A stretch of DNA of 64,000 nt, taken from contig JAYPPR010000008.1 in the NCBI GenBank assembly GCA_038131595.1, forward strand, positions 558,001-622,000. Direction: 5' to 3'. The stretch comes from UBA9926 sp038131595 (GTDB taxonomy: Bacteria; Pseudomonadota; Gammaproteobacteria; Pseudomonadales; Azotimanducaceae). The translations under genes and the position numbers were made by a program. Under the pieces are notes generated by a model. It did not search any database. It was not told the origin of the DNA and was given only the letters and a program-made list of their open reading frames with translations. Below are positions 54,400-63,169 of the stretch, piece by piece; within the stretch, counting starts at the first letter, position 1, and each line of letters opens with the position of its first letter.

Positions 54400-55089
54400 A
54401 TGACCTTTCTTCCCGCCAGCGCGCTCATTTTTGATTTGGACGGCACGCTCCTCGACACAGAGCCGCTTTACACCTTGGCAACCCAGCGGGTTTTCGACGA
54501 GTACGGCAAAGACTTCACGCTCGAGTTCAAACGCACCATCGTTGGTCGCGAAGCGAAGGAGTCGGCGGAAATGACGGTTCGGCACTTCGATCTACCGATT
54601 GATGCTGAGACGTTTCTCGCAGCGCGGGGTGACATCCTGAAGACGCTTTTTCCTGACGCGCCTGCAATCGAGGGTGCAGAGCCATTTATGACGGCTCTTC
54701 AATCATCAGTTTTCTCACATGGCATCGCCACCAGCTCAGCGCGCGCGCTATTTGAGCTAAAACGCTCAAAAAAACCGTGGCTAAAGGCGGTGACCCATAC
54801 GCTCTGCGGAGACGAGGTAACAAAAAGCAAACCTGACCCTGACATATTTCTAACCATGGCCCGGACCCTGGGAGTCGATCCATCTGACTGCCTGGTGTTT
54901 GAAGACGCTGAGTCGGGGATTCAGGCTGCTGAGGCTGCTGGTATGCGCGTCATCTGTGTGGATAGCCCTTACATCGATGAAGCTGCCAAGCAGCGCGCTG
55001 ACGCAGTCATCCAAGGCTTTAACGACATCGTGGTGACACGTGACCCCTCAGCAGGGATTCGCATCCATCCGTCCCGCCCACCAGGCTAG
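54400..55089 (+). CDS. HAD-superfamily hydrolase
   Basis: This phosphatase of 229 residues belongs to the HAD subfamily I with helical cap (Gph/beta-phosphoglucomutase/pseudouridine-5'-phosphatase type). Motif I is IFDLDGTLLDTEP, motif II GIATSSAR, motif III Lys in TKSKPDPDIF and motif IV VFEDAESGIQAA. Substrate unknown. ATG at 54400 used; a TTG lies two codons before. Confidence 0.88.
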   Translation: MTFLPASALIFDLDGTLLDTEPLYTLATQRVFDEYGKDFTLEFKRTIVGREAKESAEMTVRHFDLPIDAETFLAARGDILKTLFPDAPAIEGAEPFMTALQSSVFSHGIATSSARALFELKRSKKPWLKAVTHTLCGDEVTKSKPDPDIFLTMARTLGVDPSDCLVFEDAESGIQAAEAAGMRVICVDSPYIDEAAKQRADAVIQGFNDIVVTRDPSAGIRIHPSRPPG

Positions 55090-55285
55090 TCGATCAGACG
55101 CCATTGTCTAAAGAGATCTTGTCCCCGTTGGGCAGCGACGAGCAGAACCAGCGCTTAAGGTGGTTTCAGGTAACACGATTGGCAGGGCAAAGAACTAGCG
55201 AGCGGGTTGCGTTCCCTGTGTTGACTTCCTCACCCCGCACTACGAAGCTGAGAGGCGTTAGTCAATCATCACCTAGGAGTGCCCC

Positions 55286-56317
55286 ATGCTTAAACAAGTT
55301 CAGCTTAGCCCTAGTGCTGGCCTCAGTGTGTCTCAACTGTGTCTAGGAACGATGAATTTTGGTATCCCGGGTCGTGGCCATCAAGGAGACTGGACCCTTG
55401 ATGTTGACGCGGCGAGACCGATTTTTGAATCCGCTAAAACGCTGGGCCTCACCTATTTTGATTGCGCAAACGTTTACGGTTTGGGTGCGTCCGAGGAGGT
55501 CGTGGGTCAACTCCTGTCTGAAATTTATGCGCGTGATGAATTTGTCTTAACCACCAAAGTGGCCATGCCTATGGGGCGGTCTGCAACCCAAGGCGGACTG
55601 TCCCGAAAACACATTCTTGAATCCGTTGAGCAGAGCCTCGAACGATTGGGGCTTGATTATGTTGACCAACTCATTATTCATCGCCATCCCCACGCCATTC
55701 CAGGCCAGCCTCGGGTTCCCATCGAAGAGACGATGGAAGCACTCCACGACGTCGTAAAAGCGGGGATGGCGCTCTACCTCGGTGCGTCCTCAATGTTTGC
55801 GTGGCAGTTCGCAGACTTGCAAGCAGCGGCAAAGGCCAATCACTGGACCCCGTTTATCAGCATGCAAAATCACTACAACCTGATCTATCGCGAAGAGGAG
55901 CGGGAGATGATTCCCTATTGTAGGGAGCATGGCATCGGTCTAACCCCTTGGTCACCCCTGGCTCGAGGCATCCTAACGGGCGCTTACCAAGGCAGTCTTG
56001 AGGGCGGCACAACGGATCGCTCTAAGGGCGCCGATAAGCAACGAACAGCCTCTTTGTATCGCGGTGATAAAGATTTTGAGATCGCCGCCCGATGCGCTGA
56101 GGTTGCTGACAAACTGGGCGTATCCTCTGCAATCGTCGCCATCGCTTGGCTCATGGGAAAACCCATGGTGACCGCGCCAGTCATCGGCGTCTCCCGGGTA
56201 TCCCAACTCGAAGATTTGGCTAAGGCCGCTGAAATATCACTATCCGATGAGGACTGTGACTATCTTGAGGCCCCTTATGAGCCGCTTGAAAACTTGCTCA
56301 GCCTCGGGATGTCTTAG
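55286..56317 (+). CDS. Aldo/keto reductase
   Basis: This NADPH-dependent (alpha/beta)8-barrel reductase has 343 residues. Catalytic residues are Asp and Tyr in FDCANVYGLGASEE, Lys in LTTKVAMP and His in LIIHRHPH. The cofactor segment APVIGVSRVSQLED is near residue 300. It resembles the YajO/Tas branch of soluble reductases. TAGGAG lies before the ATG. Confidence 0.91.
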   Translation: MLKQVQLSPSAGLSVSQLCLGTMNFGIPGRGHQGDWTLDVDAARPIFESAKTLGLTYFDCANVYGLGASEEVVGQLLSEIYARDEFVLTTKVAMPMGRSATQGGLSRKHILESVEQSLERLGLDYVDQLIIHRHPHAIPGQPRVPIEETMEALHDVVKAGMALYLGASSMFAWQFADLQAAAKANHWTPFISMQNHYNLIYREEEREMIPYCREHGIGLTPWSPLARGILTGAYQGSLEGGTTDRSKGADKQRTASLYRGDKDFEIAARCAEVADKLGVSSAIVAIAWLMGKPMVTAPVIGVSRVSQLEDLAKAAEISLSDEDCDYLEAPYEPLENLLSLGMS

Positions 56318-56321
56318 TGCC

Positions 56322-57239
56322 CTAACCGGATGCCAGCTGAGTCATCGGCCAATCCCCTTGCTGGGCCCACTCAGACAAACTTCGGTCATAAAGGGCCACC
56401 CCTTCCTCGATACCGAGGAGCGCCAGCGAGAAAATAGGCACGGTTGCCGCGATTCCGCCGCCGCAATAGGTAATGATTTCATTTTGATCAAAGGCGCCCA
56501 CTGCATCGAAATGCGCTTTAAGTTCATCGCTCGATTTGAAGCTTAAATCCTCGTTCAAAAACGAGCCCCAAGGGAGACTTTCTGAGCCTGTGATGTGGCC
56601 TGGCCGGCCATAGTGGGGACCCTCGCCCCGATACTGTTGCTCTGACAAGGCATTGATCAAGCAGAGCCCTCCCGCCGCTTGTCTCGCAAGGATCGCCTCA
56701 CCATCGACAAACCGATCGTCCTGACGAACCGGCTGACCATATTCGGCCGCAACCTTGCGAGTTTCTCCTGCTTCAACAGCGAGACCCGCCGCCTTCCAGG
56801 CGGACAATCCCCCATCCAACAATTTAACGGTTTGGTGACCAAACAAACGGAACAACCACCACATCCTGGTGGCCCACATCGGGTGCGTCGACGAGTAGAT
56901 CACCACTTCATCGCCCGCAGTTATCCCCAAGGCGCCAACACTACGAGCAAACTGACCGGCTGAAGGGACCGTGAAACGAAAGGAAGATTCAGCATCCGAG
57001 AGGGCACCCTGCAAATCCGCAAACTGTGCGCCCGGAATATGTTCTGACAAAAAATCTTCAAACCCAGGCTCACTCGCAAACCCACCGTCCTCGGTGGGAC
57101 GAAGGTGAGTGGTTGCGTCCAGCACCTTGAGACCATCCGCCTCTAATCGCGAGGCAAGGTCCTCGGGTGAAATCAAATAGTCGGCCCGTGGGTTGGTCGC
57201 CGCCCCTTTATCAAGTTGCTCCTGCCACACTGTGTTCAT
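56322..57239 (-). CDS. sseA: Sulfurtransferase with two rhodanese domains (SseA-like)
   Basis: This protein of 305 residues is of the thiosulfate/3-mercaptopyruvate sulfurtransferase type. The inactive N-terminal rhodanese domain (YLISPEDLASRLEADGLKV) is followed by a catalytic C-terminal domain with Cys259 in ITYCGGGIAAT. The loop CGGGIA is neither the CRxGx(R/T) of thiosulfate enzymes nor exactly CGSGVT of mercaptopyruvate enzymes, but closer to the latter. GGAGAG lies upstream of the ATG at 57239. Confidence 0.85.
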   Translation of the reverse strand: MNTVWQEQLDKGAATNPRADYLISPEDLASRLEADGLKVLDATTHLRPTEDGGFASEPGFEDFLSEHIPGAQFADLQGALSDAESSFRFTVPSAGQFARSVGALGITAGDEVVIYSSTHPMWATRMWWLFRLFGHQTVKLLDGGLSAWKAAGLAVEAGETRKVAAEYGQPVRQDDRFVDGEAILARQAAGGLCLINALSEQQYRGEGPHYGRPGHITGSESLPWGSFLNEDLSFKSSDELKAHFDAVGAFDQNEIITYCGGGIAATVPIFSLALLGIEEGVALYDRSLSEWAQQGDWPMTQLASG

Positions 57240-57373
57240 TGTTGATCTGCTCTCCCCGAATGGACTGTAAATTGGGCGACGCGGCCCTTCCTTCACCTGC
57301 GCACACCTGCGCAGCCGAATACTGATCGCCCCTTCCCCGCATCATCGGATGCGGCTCCTTTTCAAACGCGTCT

Positions 57374-57406
57374 TTGACTATCTATTGACTATCTATTGAC
57401 TATCTA
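57374..57406. repeat. Three perfect tandem copies of an 11-bp repeat
   Basis: ttgactatcta is repeated at 57374, 57385 and 57396, followed by a T-run. It lies 54 bp before the MFS start and 135 bp before the divergent sulfurtransferase start. Confidence 0.93.
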
Positions 57407-57460
57407 TTTTTCACGCAAGCGATTAGGGTGCGATTACTGAGACTATTCGAATCGCCCCCT

Positions 57461-58735
57461 ATGGACAATGCCGTCACTGAGCGTCAACGACGCTACACGC
57501 TCTTTATGTTGGTCCTGGTGTTTACTTCCAGCCATGTCGATCGTCAGATCATGGGGATTCTGGGTCAACCCATCAAAGAATCGTTGCTGATTACTGACAC
57601 CCAATTGGGTCTGCTGACCGGCATCATGTTCGCGGTTTTTTACGCGACACTCGGCATGCCCATGGCCATGTGGGCCGATCGCAGGAACCGTCGCAACCTC
57701 ATTACTTTTTCGGTTTTTCTATGGAGTCTCATGACGGCTCTGTGCGGGGCTGCGGCGAACTATATCCAGTTGCTGCTCTATCGCATTGGCGTGGGGGTTG
57801 GCGAGGCCGGCTCCAACCCGCCCTCTCATTCCATGATTGCAGATCTTTACCCACCCGAGCGGCGCGCCACCGCGATGGCCATTTTCGGCACAGGCATCAA
57901 TTGGGGCATCTTGATCGGCTTCCTTCTAGGCGGATGGATTAACGAATGGTTCGGCTGGAGAGTCGCTTTTTTTGTGGTAGGAGTCCCGGGCATTCTGCTC
58001 GCACTGGTGTTCCAATTGACGGTCAAGGAGCCTCCAAGAGGCTACTCTGAAAATATCGGCACACCGGTTACCCCGCCCAGCTTCGGGTCGGTGGTCAAAT
58101 TCATGTGGGGATCCAAACCGCTCCGTCATATCGTGATTGCCGGATCGCTGATCGCTTTCACAGGGTACGCATCCGTTATCTGGATCCCCATCTATCTCGT
58201 GCGTATTCATGAGATGGGGACTGGCGAAGCAGGCAGTTACCTTGCGCTACTCATCGGTGTGGGCGGTGCGATTGGCATTTATTTAGGTGGGCGAGCTGCA
58301 GACGCACTGTCGCTCCGTTATGGGCAACAGTGGCTCCCTTGGCTAGTAGGCATCGTGAATCTAGCGGTGCTACCGCTCTTATACCTTGCATTCACTGCGC
58401 CAACGCCAATGCTAGCCATCGCGTTTTACGCCCTTCCGGCTATTTTGGGCACCGTTTATGTGGCGCCAGGGTTCGCACTCATTCAAAACATCACACCCAT
58501 CGAAATGCGGTCAGTCGCCGCTGCCATTAATCTCTTTATCACCAATATTATCGGGCTGGGACTCGGCCCGTTCACCGTTGGGTTTTTTAGCGATTACTTT
58601 GGGGAAACCCACGGCATTGACGGTCTACGATATGGGCTCATGACGACGCTCGTCATCGCCGTATGGGCTGTTTTTCATTACTACCGATGCGGAGTTTCCA
58701 TCCGATCAGCCGCTAAAGCCGGCTCGATAAGCTGA
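57461..58735 (+). CDS. MFS transporter
   Basis: This major-facilitator transporter has 424 residues and 12 predicted helices. The motif-A-like loop is MWADRRNRRN between helices 2 and 3, and GVGVGEAGSNPPSHSMIADLYPPERR is the family signature after helix 4. It resembles the spinster-like and organic-anion MFS proteins common in marine proteobacteria. The start could be ATG 57461 or an upstream GTG at 57428. Confidence 0.85.
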   Translation: MDNAVTERQRRYTLFMLVLVFTSSHVDRQIMGILGQPIKESLLITDTQLGLLTGIMFAVFYATLGMPMAMWADRRNRRNLITFSVFLWSLMTALCGAAANYIQLLLYRIGVGVGEAGSNPPSHSMIADLYPPERRATAMAIFGTGINWGILIGFLLGGWINEWFGWRVAFFVVGVPGILLALVFQLTVKEPPRGYSENIGTPVTPPSFGSVVKFMWGSKPLRHIVIAGSLIAFTGYASVIWIPIYLVRIHEMGTGEAGSYLALLIGVGGAIGIYLGGRAADALSLRYGQQWLPWLVGIVNLAVLPLLYLAFTAPTPMLAIAFYALPAILGTVYVAPGFALIQNITPIEMRSVAAAINLFITNIIGLGLGPFTVGFFSDYFGETHGIDGLRYGLMTTLVIAVWAVFHYYRCGVSIRSAAKAGSIS

Positions 58736-58795
58736 TGCGCGACAGCTAAGCCACTGGCGCAATGAGGGTAGGCGCTGACCACATTGGGCTAGATT

Positions 58796-59269
58796 TCAAT
58801 GAGTCCGGGTAGCGTCCGCGATTTGCACAACGTCTGACCACTGCGTCTTGGTGATGGGCATGACTGAGAGTCTCGATCCTTTGCCGGTCAAAGGTGAATC
58901 AGCGAATGAGACGAGCGATTGCAACTGGGCTCTACCAATGACGGTCTTAAAGGCCCTGTCCAAAACGAGATCTACAGCCGTCCACCGAGGCTGCTCGGGG
59001 GTACTTTTCGCATCGAAGTAGCGAGAGGCCACGTCGAACTGCAGCGGATCGGGGTAGGCTGCTCGGGTTACCTTCAGCGTCCCCGCAATACCAATGACTT
59101 TGCAGCTCGAGTGGTACAAGAACACTGAGTCATCGGTGTCCATTTTTCGCAGGAAATTGCGCGCTTGGTAATTACGAACCCCGTCCCAACAAATCGCTGT
59201 GTGCCCCTTGTCGACGAAATGTTGAATACCGCAGTCATCGGGCTCGCTTTTGACCAGCCAATAGTTCAT
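58796..59269 (-). CDS. EVE-domain protein
   Basis: This 157-residue protein consists of an EVE domain (PUA-like fold): MNYWLVKSEPDDCGIQ, WDGVRNYQARNFLRKM and VFLYHSSCKVIGIAG are typical. EVE domains bind modified bases in DNA or RNA. It is stand-alone, with no restriction or defence gene near it. Confidence 0.92.
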   Translation of the reverse strand: MNYWLVKSEPDDCGIQHFVDKGHTAICWDGVRNYQARNFLRKMDTDDSVFLYHSSCKVIGIAGTLKVTRAAYPDPLQFDVASRYFDAKSTPEQPRWTAVDLVLDRAFKTVIGRAQLQSLVSFADSPLTGKGSRLSVMPITKTQWSDVVQIADATRTH

Positions 59270-59313
59270 AAGACCTCGAACTGTGGATCGAGTTGATCGT
59301 ACCCAGTCACCCG

Positions 59314-59526
59314 TTATCGCCCTTTACGTCCCTTTTTCTTTTTCTTCCGAGACGCCTTGGTGCTCTTACTCTTTTTTTGACCCAGCGCCTCGGAGCGATA
59401 ATCCGCAAATGCCTGCTGCATGGACTTAAGACGCCGAGCCTTTTTTACTTCCGTCGGCTTTTGCTTGGCTTTGTCAAAATCGACGACACGATCGGTCACT
59501 TGACGCTCTCCCTCTGATCGTGACAT
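59314..59526 (-). CDS. Small basic hypothetical protein
   Basis: A 70-residue protein, very rich in Lys and Arg, beginning MSRSEGERQVTDRVVDFDKA and ending in a Lys/Arg run. The heptad-like middle (VKKARRLKSMQQAFADYRSEAL) may form a helix. No known family. It may bind nucleic acid. The start is chosen because the residues before it in the frame (to 59553) overlap the divergent gene. Overlap with any other gene is absent. Confidence 0.5.
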   Translation of the reverse strand: MSRSEGERQVTDRVVDFDKAKQKPTEVKKARRLKSMQQAFADYRSEALGQKKSKSTKASRKKKKKGRKGR

Positions 59527-59606
59527 TTTCGATATAAGGCGCCGCGAACGCAATGTCGCTTCCGGACCGCACCCATACGACCCAATTTCCCTCTGTGAGA
59601 TTTGCT

Positions 59607-60059
59607 ATGCGGCTGTTACTTCTCCTCATTACTTCACTGATTACATTCAACGTAAATGCAGATAGCGCTAACCCGGCTCACCCCCCTTCAGTGGCTGCGG
59701 CACTCGAAGTGCTCGATAATTTCATGGCAACGTTTAATGATGAGGATATCGTCGGTTGGTCCGACACCCTTCACTACCCCCACGTCAGGTTTGCGAGTGA
59801 AACCGTAACGGTCTACCCAAGCGCCGCGGAGTTCACGGATCGACCCGTCTTCGAAGGACTCAGGTCAACCGGTTGGAGACGGTCAGCTTGGCGGTCACGC
59901 ACGCCAACCCTTGTATCCGATTCAAAGGTCCACCTTGAAACCGTATTCGAGCGTTACAATGCAAAAGGCGAGGCGATTGGTCGCTATCACTCGCTTTATA
60001 TCGTGACTAAAATAGATGGCCGCTGGGGTATCCAAGCACGATCAAGCCTTGCACCATAA
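59607..60059 (+). CDS. Exported SnoaL/NTF2-like protein
   Basis: A 150-residue protein with a signal peptide (MRLLLLLITSLITFNVNADS) and an NTF2-like alpha+beta fold (AALEVLDNFMATFNDEDIVGWSDTLHYPHVR). Function unknown. The frame is open to 59553, but the ATG at 59607 gives the proper signal peptide. Confidence 0.65.
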   Translation: MRLLLLLITSLITFNVNADSANPAHPPSVAAALEVLDNFMATFNDEDIVGWSDTLHYPHVRFASETVTVYPSAAEFTDRPVFEGLRSTGWRRSAWRSRTPTLVSDSKVHLETVFERYNAKGEAIGRYHSLYIVTKIDGRWGIQARSSLAP

Positions 60060-60151
60060 AACGGACCCGAGAGAGCGATTCAAGGCTTGCCCCGGATGAA
60101 AACGACCACCTCCACCGTCAGCCATTGGAATGGAATCGCCCAAAAATACCC

Positions 60152-60436
60152 ATGAAGAAAGATCACCCCGTTCATCAACTGTCCAAGCGCGAACCCACGT
60201 CACGCTATTACTTGGTTTGGTGTTTAGTCATCGGGGGTTATATCGCGCTTTTGGCCCTAGGTTTGTTAGGCGGCTTTGGTTTCATCGAGACGGAATCTAA
60301 TGGCGAAGCCGCGCCAGCCTTGGCGATTTTTGCGTTTGCCGCACTGATGATCGGCACAGTGATCGGATTGGCTATCGTATTGTTTGAGCGCCTTAAGGCC
60401 AGGCGCCACGATCGCTACATCGATATACACCGCTGA
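60152..60436 (+). CDS. Small inner-membrane hypothetical protein
   Basis: A 94-residue protein with two membrane helices (WCLVIGGYIALLALGLLGG and IFAFAALMIGTVIGLAIVLF), a polar N-terminus and a basic C-terminal tail. No known domain. The start at 60152 is preferred over 60125 because the earlier one adds only a short odd peptide. Confidence 0.6.
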   Translation: MKKDHPVHQLSKREPTSRYYLVWCLVIGGYIALLALGLLGGFGFIETESNGEAAPALAIFAFAALMIGTVIGLAIVLFERLKARRHDRYIDIHR

Positions 60437-60496
60437 GTTCGCGATGCTCAAGTCGGGCCACGCGTCCGAAATCCTGCACAAAAGGAGCAATTAACC

Positions 60497-60820
60497 ATGT
60501 TAGTGACCACATCAGGCGCTATCGCCGGGAGAACCATCACCACTCATCTTGGGTTAGCCAAGGGCAACACCATTCGAGCAAGGCACATCGGTCGAGACAT
60601 CATCGCGCTTTTGAGACTGTTGGTTGGCGGCGAAATCCAGGAGTACACCAAGCTGATGGCGGAGGCTCGGGAACAGGCACTCGACAGAATGATCAGCGAT
60701 GCAACGGCAATGGGTGCTAACGCCATCATCGATGTCCGATTTTCTACGTCAGTCGTCGTCGGCGGAGCCGCCGAGTTGCTCGCCTATGGCACGGCGGTCG
60801 TACTCGACGAAGCGCCCTAG
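60497..60820 (+). CDS. ybjQ: YbjQ family protein
   Basis: This 107-residue protein fits the YbjQ/UPF0145 family, sometimes called putative heavy-metal-binding: VTTSGAIAGRTITTHLGLAKG, ALDRMISDATAMGANAIIDVRF and ELLAYGTAVVL. It probably forms a pentameric ring. Function unknown. AAAGGAG lies before the ATG. Confidence 0.92.
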   Translation: MLVTTSGAIAGRTITTHLGLAKGNTIRARHIGRDIIALLRLLVGGEIQEYTKLMAEAREQALDRMISDATAMGANAIIDVRFSTSVVVGGAAELLAYGTAVVLDEAP

Positions 60821-60915
60821 CCGTCTCACTAACATCAATCCATGAATACGTTTTCAATCTACATTGCTCTGCCATCCTGTGGAGACATTCAGTCGGGCAG
60901 GATCCCTTAGTCCTC

Positions 60916-61698
60916 GTGAATGCACCGCTCACTCAGCAAGAACTCACCGAATACGATGAAACAGGTTTTCTCGTACGCCGGGGCCTATTCTCAGGCCAGG
61001 AAATTGACCGCCTGCTGGAGAGCTTTCACTTGCTCGAGTCAAAAGCATCATCGCTCACAGAAAGCGCCCTGCTGGATGGCGCACAGTTCGTTATGGCACC
61101 AACGGGCTCGCAAGACCTCGCCATTGCGAGGGTAGTCTGGGCGGGCGGTGGCGCTCCCTATCTCTTATCCATCGGCGCAGATGAGCGATTGACCACGCCT
61201 GCGATGAGCTTACTAGGGACCAAACGCCTCACACAGATTCTCAATCAAGCTCACTTTAAGCGGCCTGGAGATGGGATCGCTTTTGACTGGCACCAAGACA
61301 TAGAACACCGTGATAAGGGCGGCGGCACGTGGCAGAACATCGGTCAGCGAGGCAGTTACGTGCAAACGATTTTGGTCATCGATTCAATGGATGAAGCAAG
61401 CGGTCCAATCGAATTCATTCCGGGCAGCCAGCATTGGGGGAGAGTTCGGTTCACCAGCGGGGACGATGCAGGCACGAGCCAGCACGCCACCCCATTGATT
61501 GATCCAACGCACCATGCATCCATTCCCGTGATCGGACAGCCAGGAGACGTGATATTTTTTGGTCCCTACACGGCCCATATGAGCAAGGCCAATACGAGCG
61601 ACCACTACCGGCGAGTGCTGGTTAACGGCTACGCGACACCAGGCGCCAATCATCGCGTCTACCCAGGCGCAGGGCTCGGCAGAGTATTGGAGCATTAG
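60916..61698 (+). CDS. Phytanoyl-CoA dioxygenase (PhyH) family protein
   Basis: This Fe(II)/2-oxoglutarate-dependent oxygenase has 260 residues. The iron triad is HxD in FDWHQDIEHR (near residue 121) and a later His in YTAHMSKANTS, followed by Arg in HYRRVLVNG for 2-oxoglutarate. Substrate unknown. The next gene, an SSS transporter, starts 1 bp after, so the two are coupled and the oxygenase may act on its cargo. Confidence 0.88.
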   Translation: MNAPLTQQELTEYDETGFLVRRGLFSGQEIDRLLESFHLLESKASSLTESALLDGAQFVMAPTGSQDLAIARVVWAGGGAPYLLSIGADERLTTPAMSLLGTKRLTQILNQAHFKRPGDGIAFDWHQDIEHRDKGGGTWQNIGQRGSYVQTILVIDSMDEASGPIEFIPGSQHWGRVRFTSGDDAGTSQHATPLIDPTHHASIPVIGQPGDVIFFGPYTAHMSKANTSDHYRRVLVNGYATPGANHRVYPGAGLGRVLEH

Positions 61699-61699
61699 C

Positions 61700-63169
61700 G
61701 TGTTTTCTAGCCTTGATTGGGCCATCGTTGGCATCTACCTCATTGGGACCACTTGGATTGGGCACGCGCTTCGAGGCCCGCAAGCCACGAACTACGATTT
61801 TTTCTTGGGTGGACGCAATGTGCCTTGGCCCGCTGTCGCCGCCTCTTCTATTGCAACTACCATCAGCGCTATCACTTTTGTATCGGTGCCAGCGCTGGTC
61901 TACGCGGCGGACGGTAATTTCACCTACTTACAGCTTGCGATCGGCGGCATCATCAGCCGACTGATCGTTGCGTACGGTTTGGTTCCTCACTATTTTTCTG
62001 GTGATTACTACAGCCCCTATGACTTCACGAGGCACCGTCTCGGTCCGCGCGCTGGGCGCCTAATCTCTGGTTTGTTTTTGCTGGGTGGCGTGCTCGGCCA
62101 GAGTGTTCGAGTCTATGCAACCGCATTGGTGCTCGAACTCTTAACGGGTTGGGCGCTAGCCGAAAGCATTTTCGTGATCGCCTGTTTCAGCATCGCATGG
62201 ACTTGGCTTGGCGGTATTCGCACCGTGATCTGGACCGACGTCGTTCAGTTTTTTGTGCTGGTCGGCAGCGCAATTTTTGTCCTCATCTATGTGATCGCCG
62301 CACTGCCAATCGTTGGGCTGGAAACGTTGACGAACCCTAGCACTCAAGAAAAACTCACCGTCTTCAATTTCACAACGGACCCAAGAGTCGCCTTTACCTT
62401 CTGGGCCGCGCTTATCGCGTTACCCTTTCAAAACGTCGCGGTGTACGGCGGGGACCAGCTATTTGTTCAGCGCTTGCTGTGCTGTAAAAATGAGCAGGCG
62501 GCCAAAAAAGCGGTCCTCCTCAGTATGCTTGGCGAAGTCATCCCGCTCATCATGTTAGCGGTGGGCTTGGGCCTCTTTATTTACTATGAAACCTTCCCCC
62601 TTGACCCAACGTTTGCGCCCATGGTCGCCGAGAAAAATGATCGAATTTTTCCTGTGTTCATTTTGTCGGTGCTGCCAGAAGGGGTTCGAGGACTCATCAT
62701 CGCAGGTCTCTTGAGCGCTGCTATTTCGAGTTTGGATTCAATCTTGGCCGCGCTTGCGCAAGTCTCGCACCGCGCTGCGGAGAGCGTTCTGCCAGCGCTC
62801 AAAGACATCACCTTGTCACGGGCGCTTGTTCTCATGTGGGGTATTGCGCTCGCCATCATCGCGATGACCTATGAAACCAGCACCCTAAATCTGGTCGACC
62901 TTGCCTTTACCATGACCACCTACACCTACGGTCCAATGATTGGCCTGATACTGCTCAGCATCATCGGACTCAATCGTGCGGATTGGACGATTCCCGCAGT
63001 GATCGTGAGCGTTGGTCTTGTTGCCGCGCTAAATCATCCTAACTGGCTAGGCCTCCCGACAGAGGGCGCGGTACTCGCCTGGCCCTGGCTCTTTCCCATC
63101 GCCGCAATTACCACGGTAGGAGTCGCCATTGGCCTGGATCGACTAACCACAAGGAATAGAGAGTTATGA
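61700..63169 (+). CDS. Sodium:solute symporter family protein
   Basis: This SSS-family transporter has 489 residues and about 13 helices. It starts with GTG (MFSSLDWAIVGIYLIGTT) and has the family segments FLGGRNVPWPAVAASSIATTIS, FTYLQLAIGGIISR, PFQNVAVYGGDQLFVQRLL and GLIIAGLLSAAISSLDSILAALA. The cargo is unknown. Neighbours are a PhyH oxygenase upstream and an AmiD amidase that overlaps its stop (ATGA). Confidence 0.88.
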   Translation: MFSSLDWAIVGIYLIGTTWIGHALRGPQATNYDFFLGGRNVPWPAVAASSIATTISAITFVSVPALVYAADGNFTYLQLAIGGIISRLIVAYGLVPHYFSGDYYSPYDFTRHRLGPRAGRLISGLFLLGGVLGQSVRVYATALVLELLTGWALAESIFVIACFSIAWTWLGGIRTVIWTDVVQFFVLVGSAIFVLIYVIAALPIVGLETLTNPSTQEKLTVFNFTTDPRVAFTFWAALIALPFQNVAVYGGDQLFVQRLLCCKNEQAAKKAVLLSMLGEVIPLIMLAVGLGLFIYYETFPLDPTFAPMVAEKNDRIFPVFILSVLPEGVRGLIIAGLLSAAISSLDSILAALAQVSHRAAESVLPALKDITLSRALVLMWGIALAIIAMTYETSTLNLVDLAFTMTTYTYGPMIGLILLSIIGLNRADWTIPAVIVSVGLVAALNHPNWLGLPTEGAVLAWPWLFPIAAITTVGVAIGLDRLTTRNREL

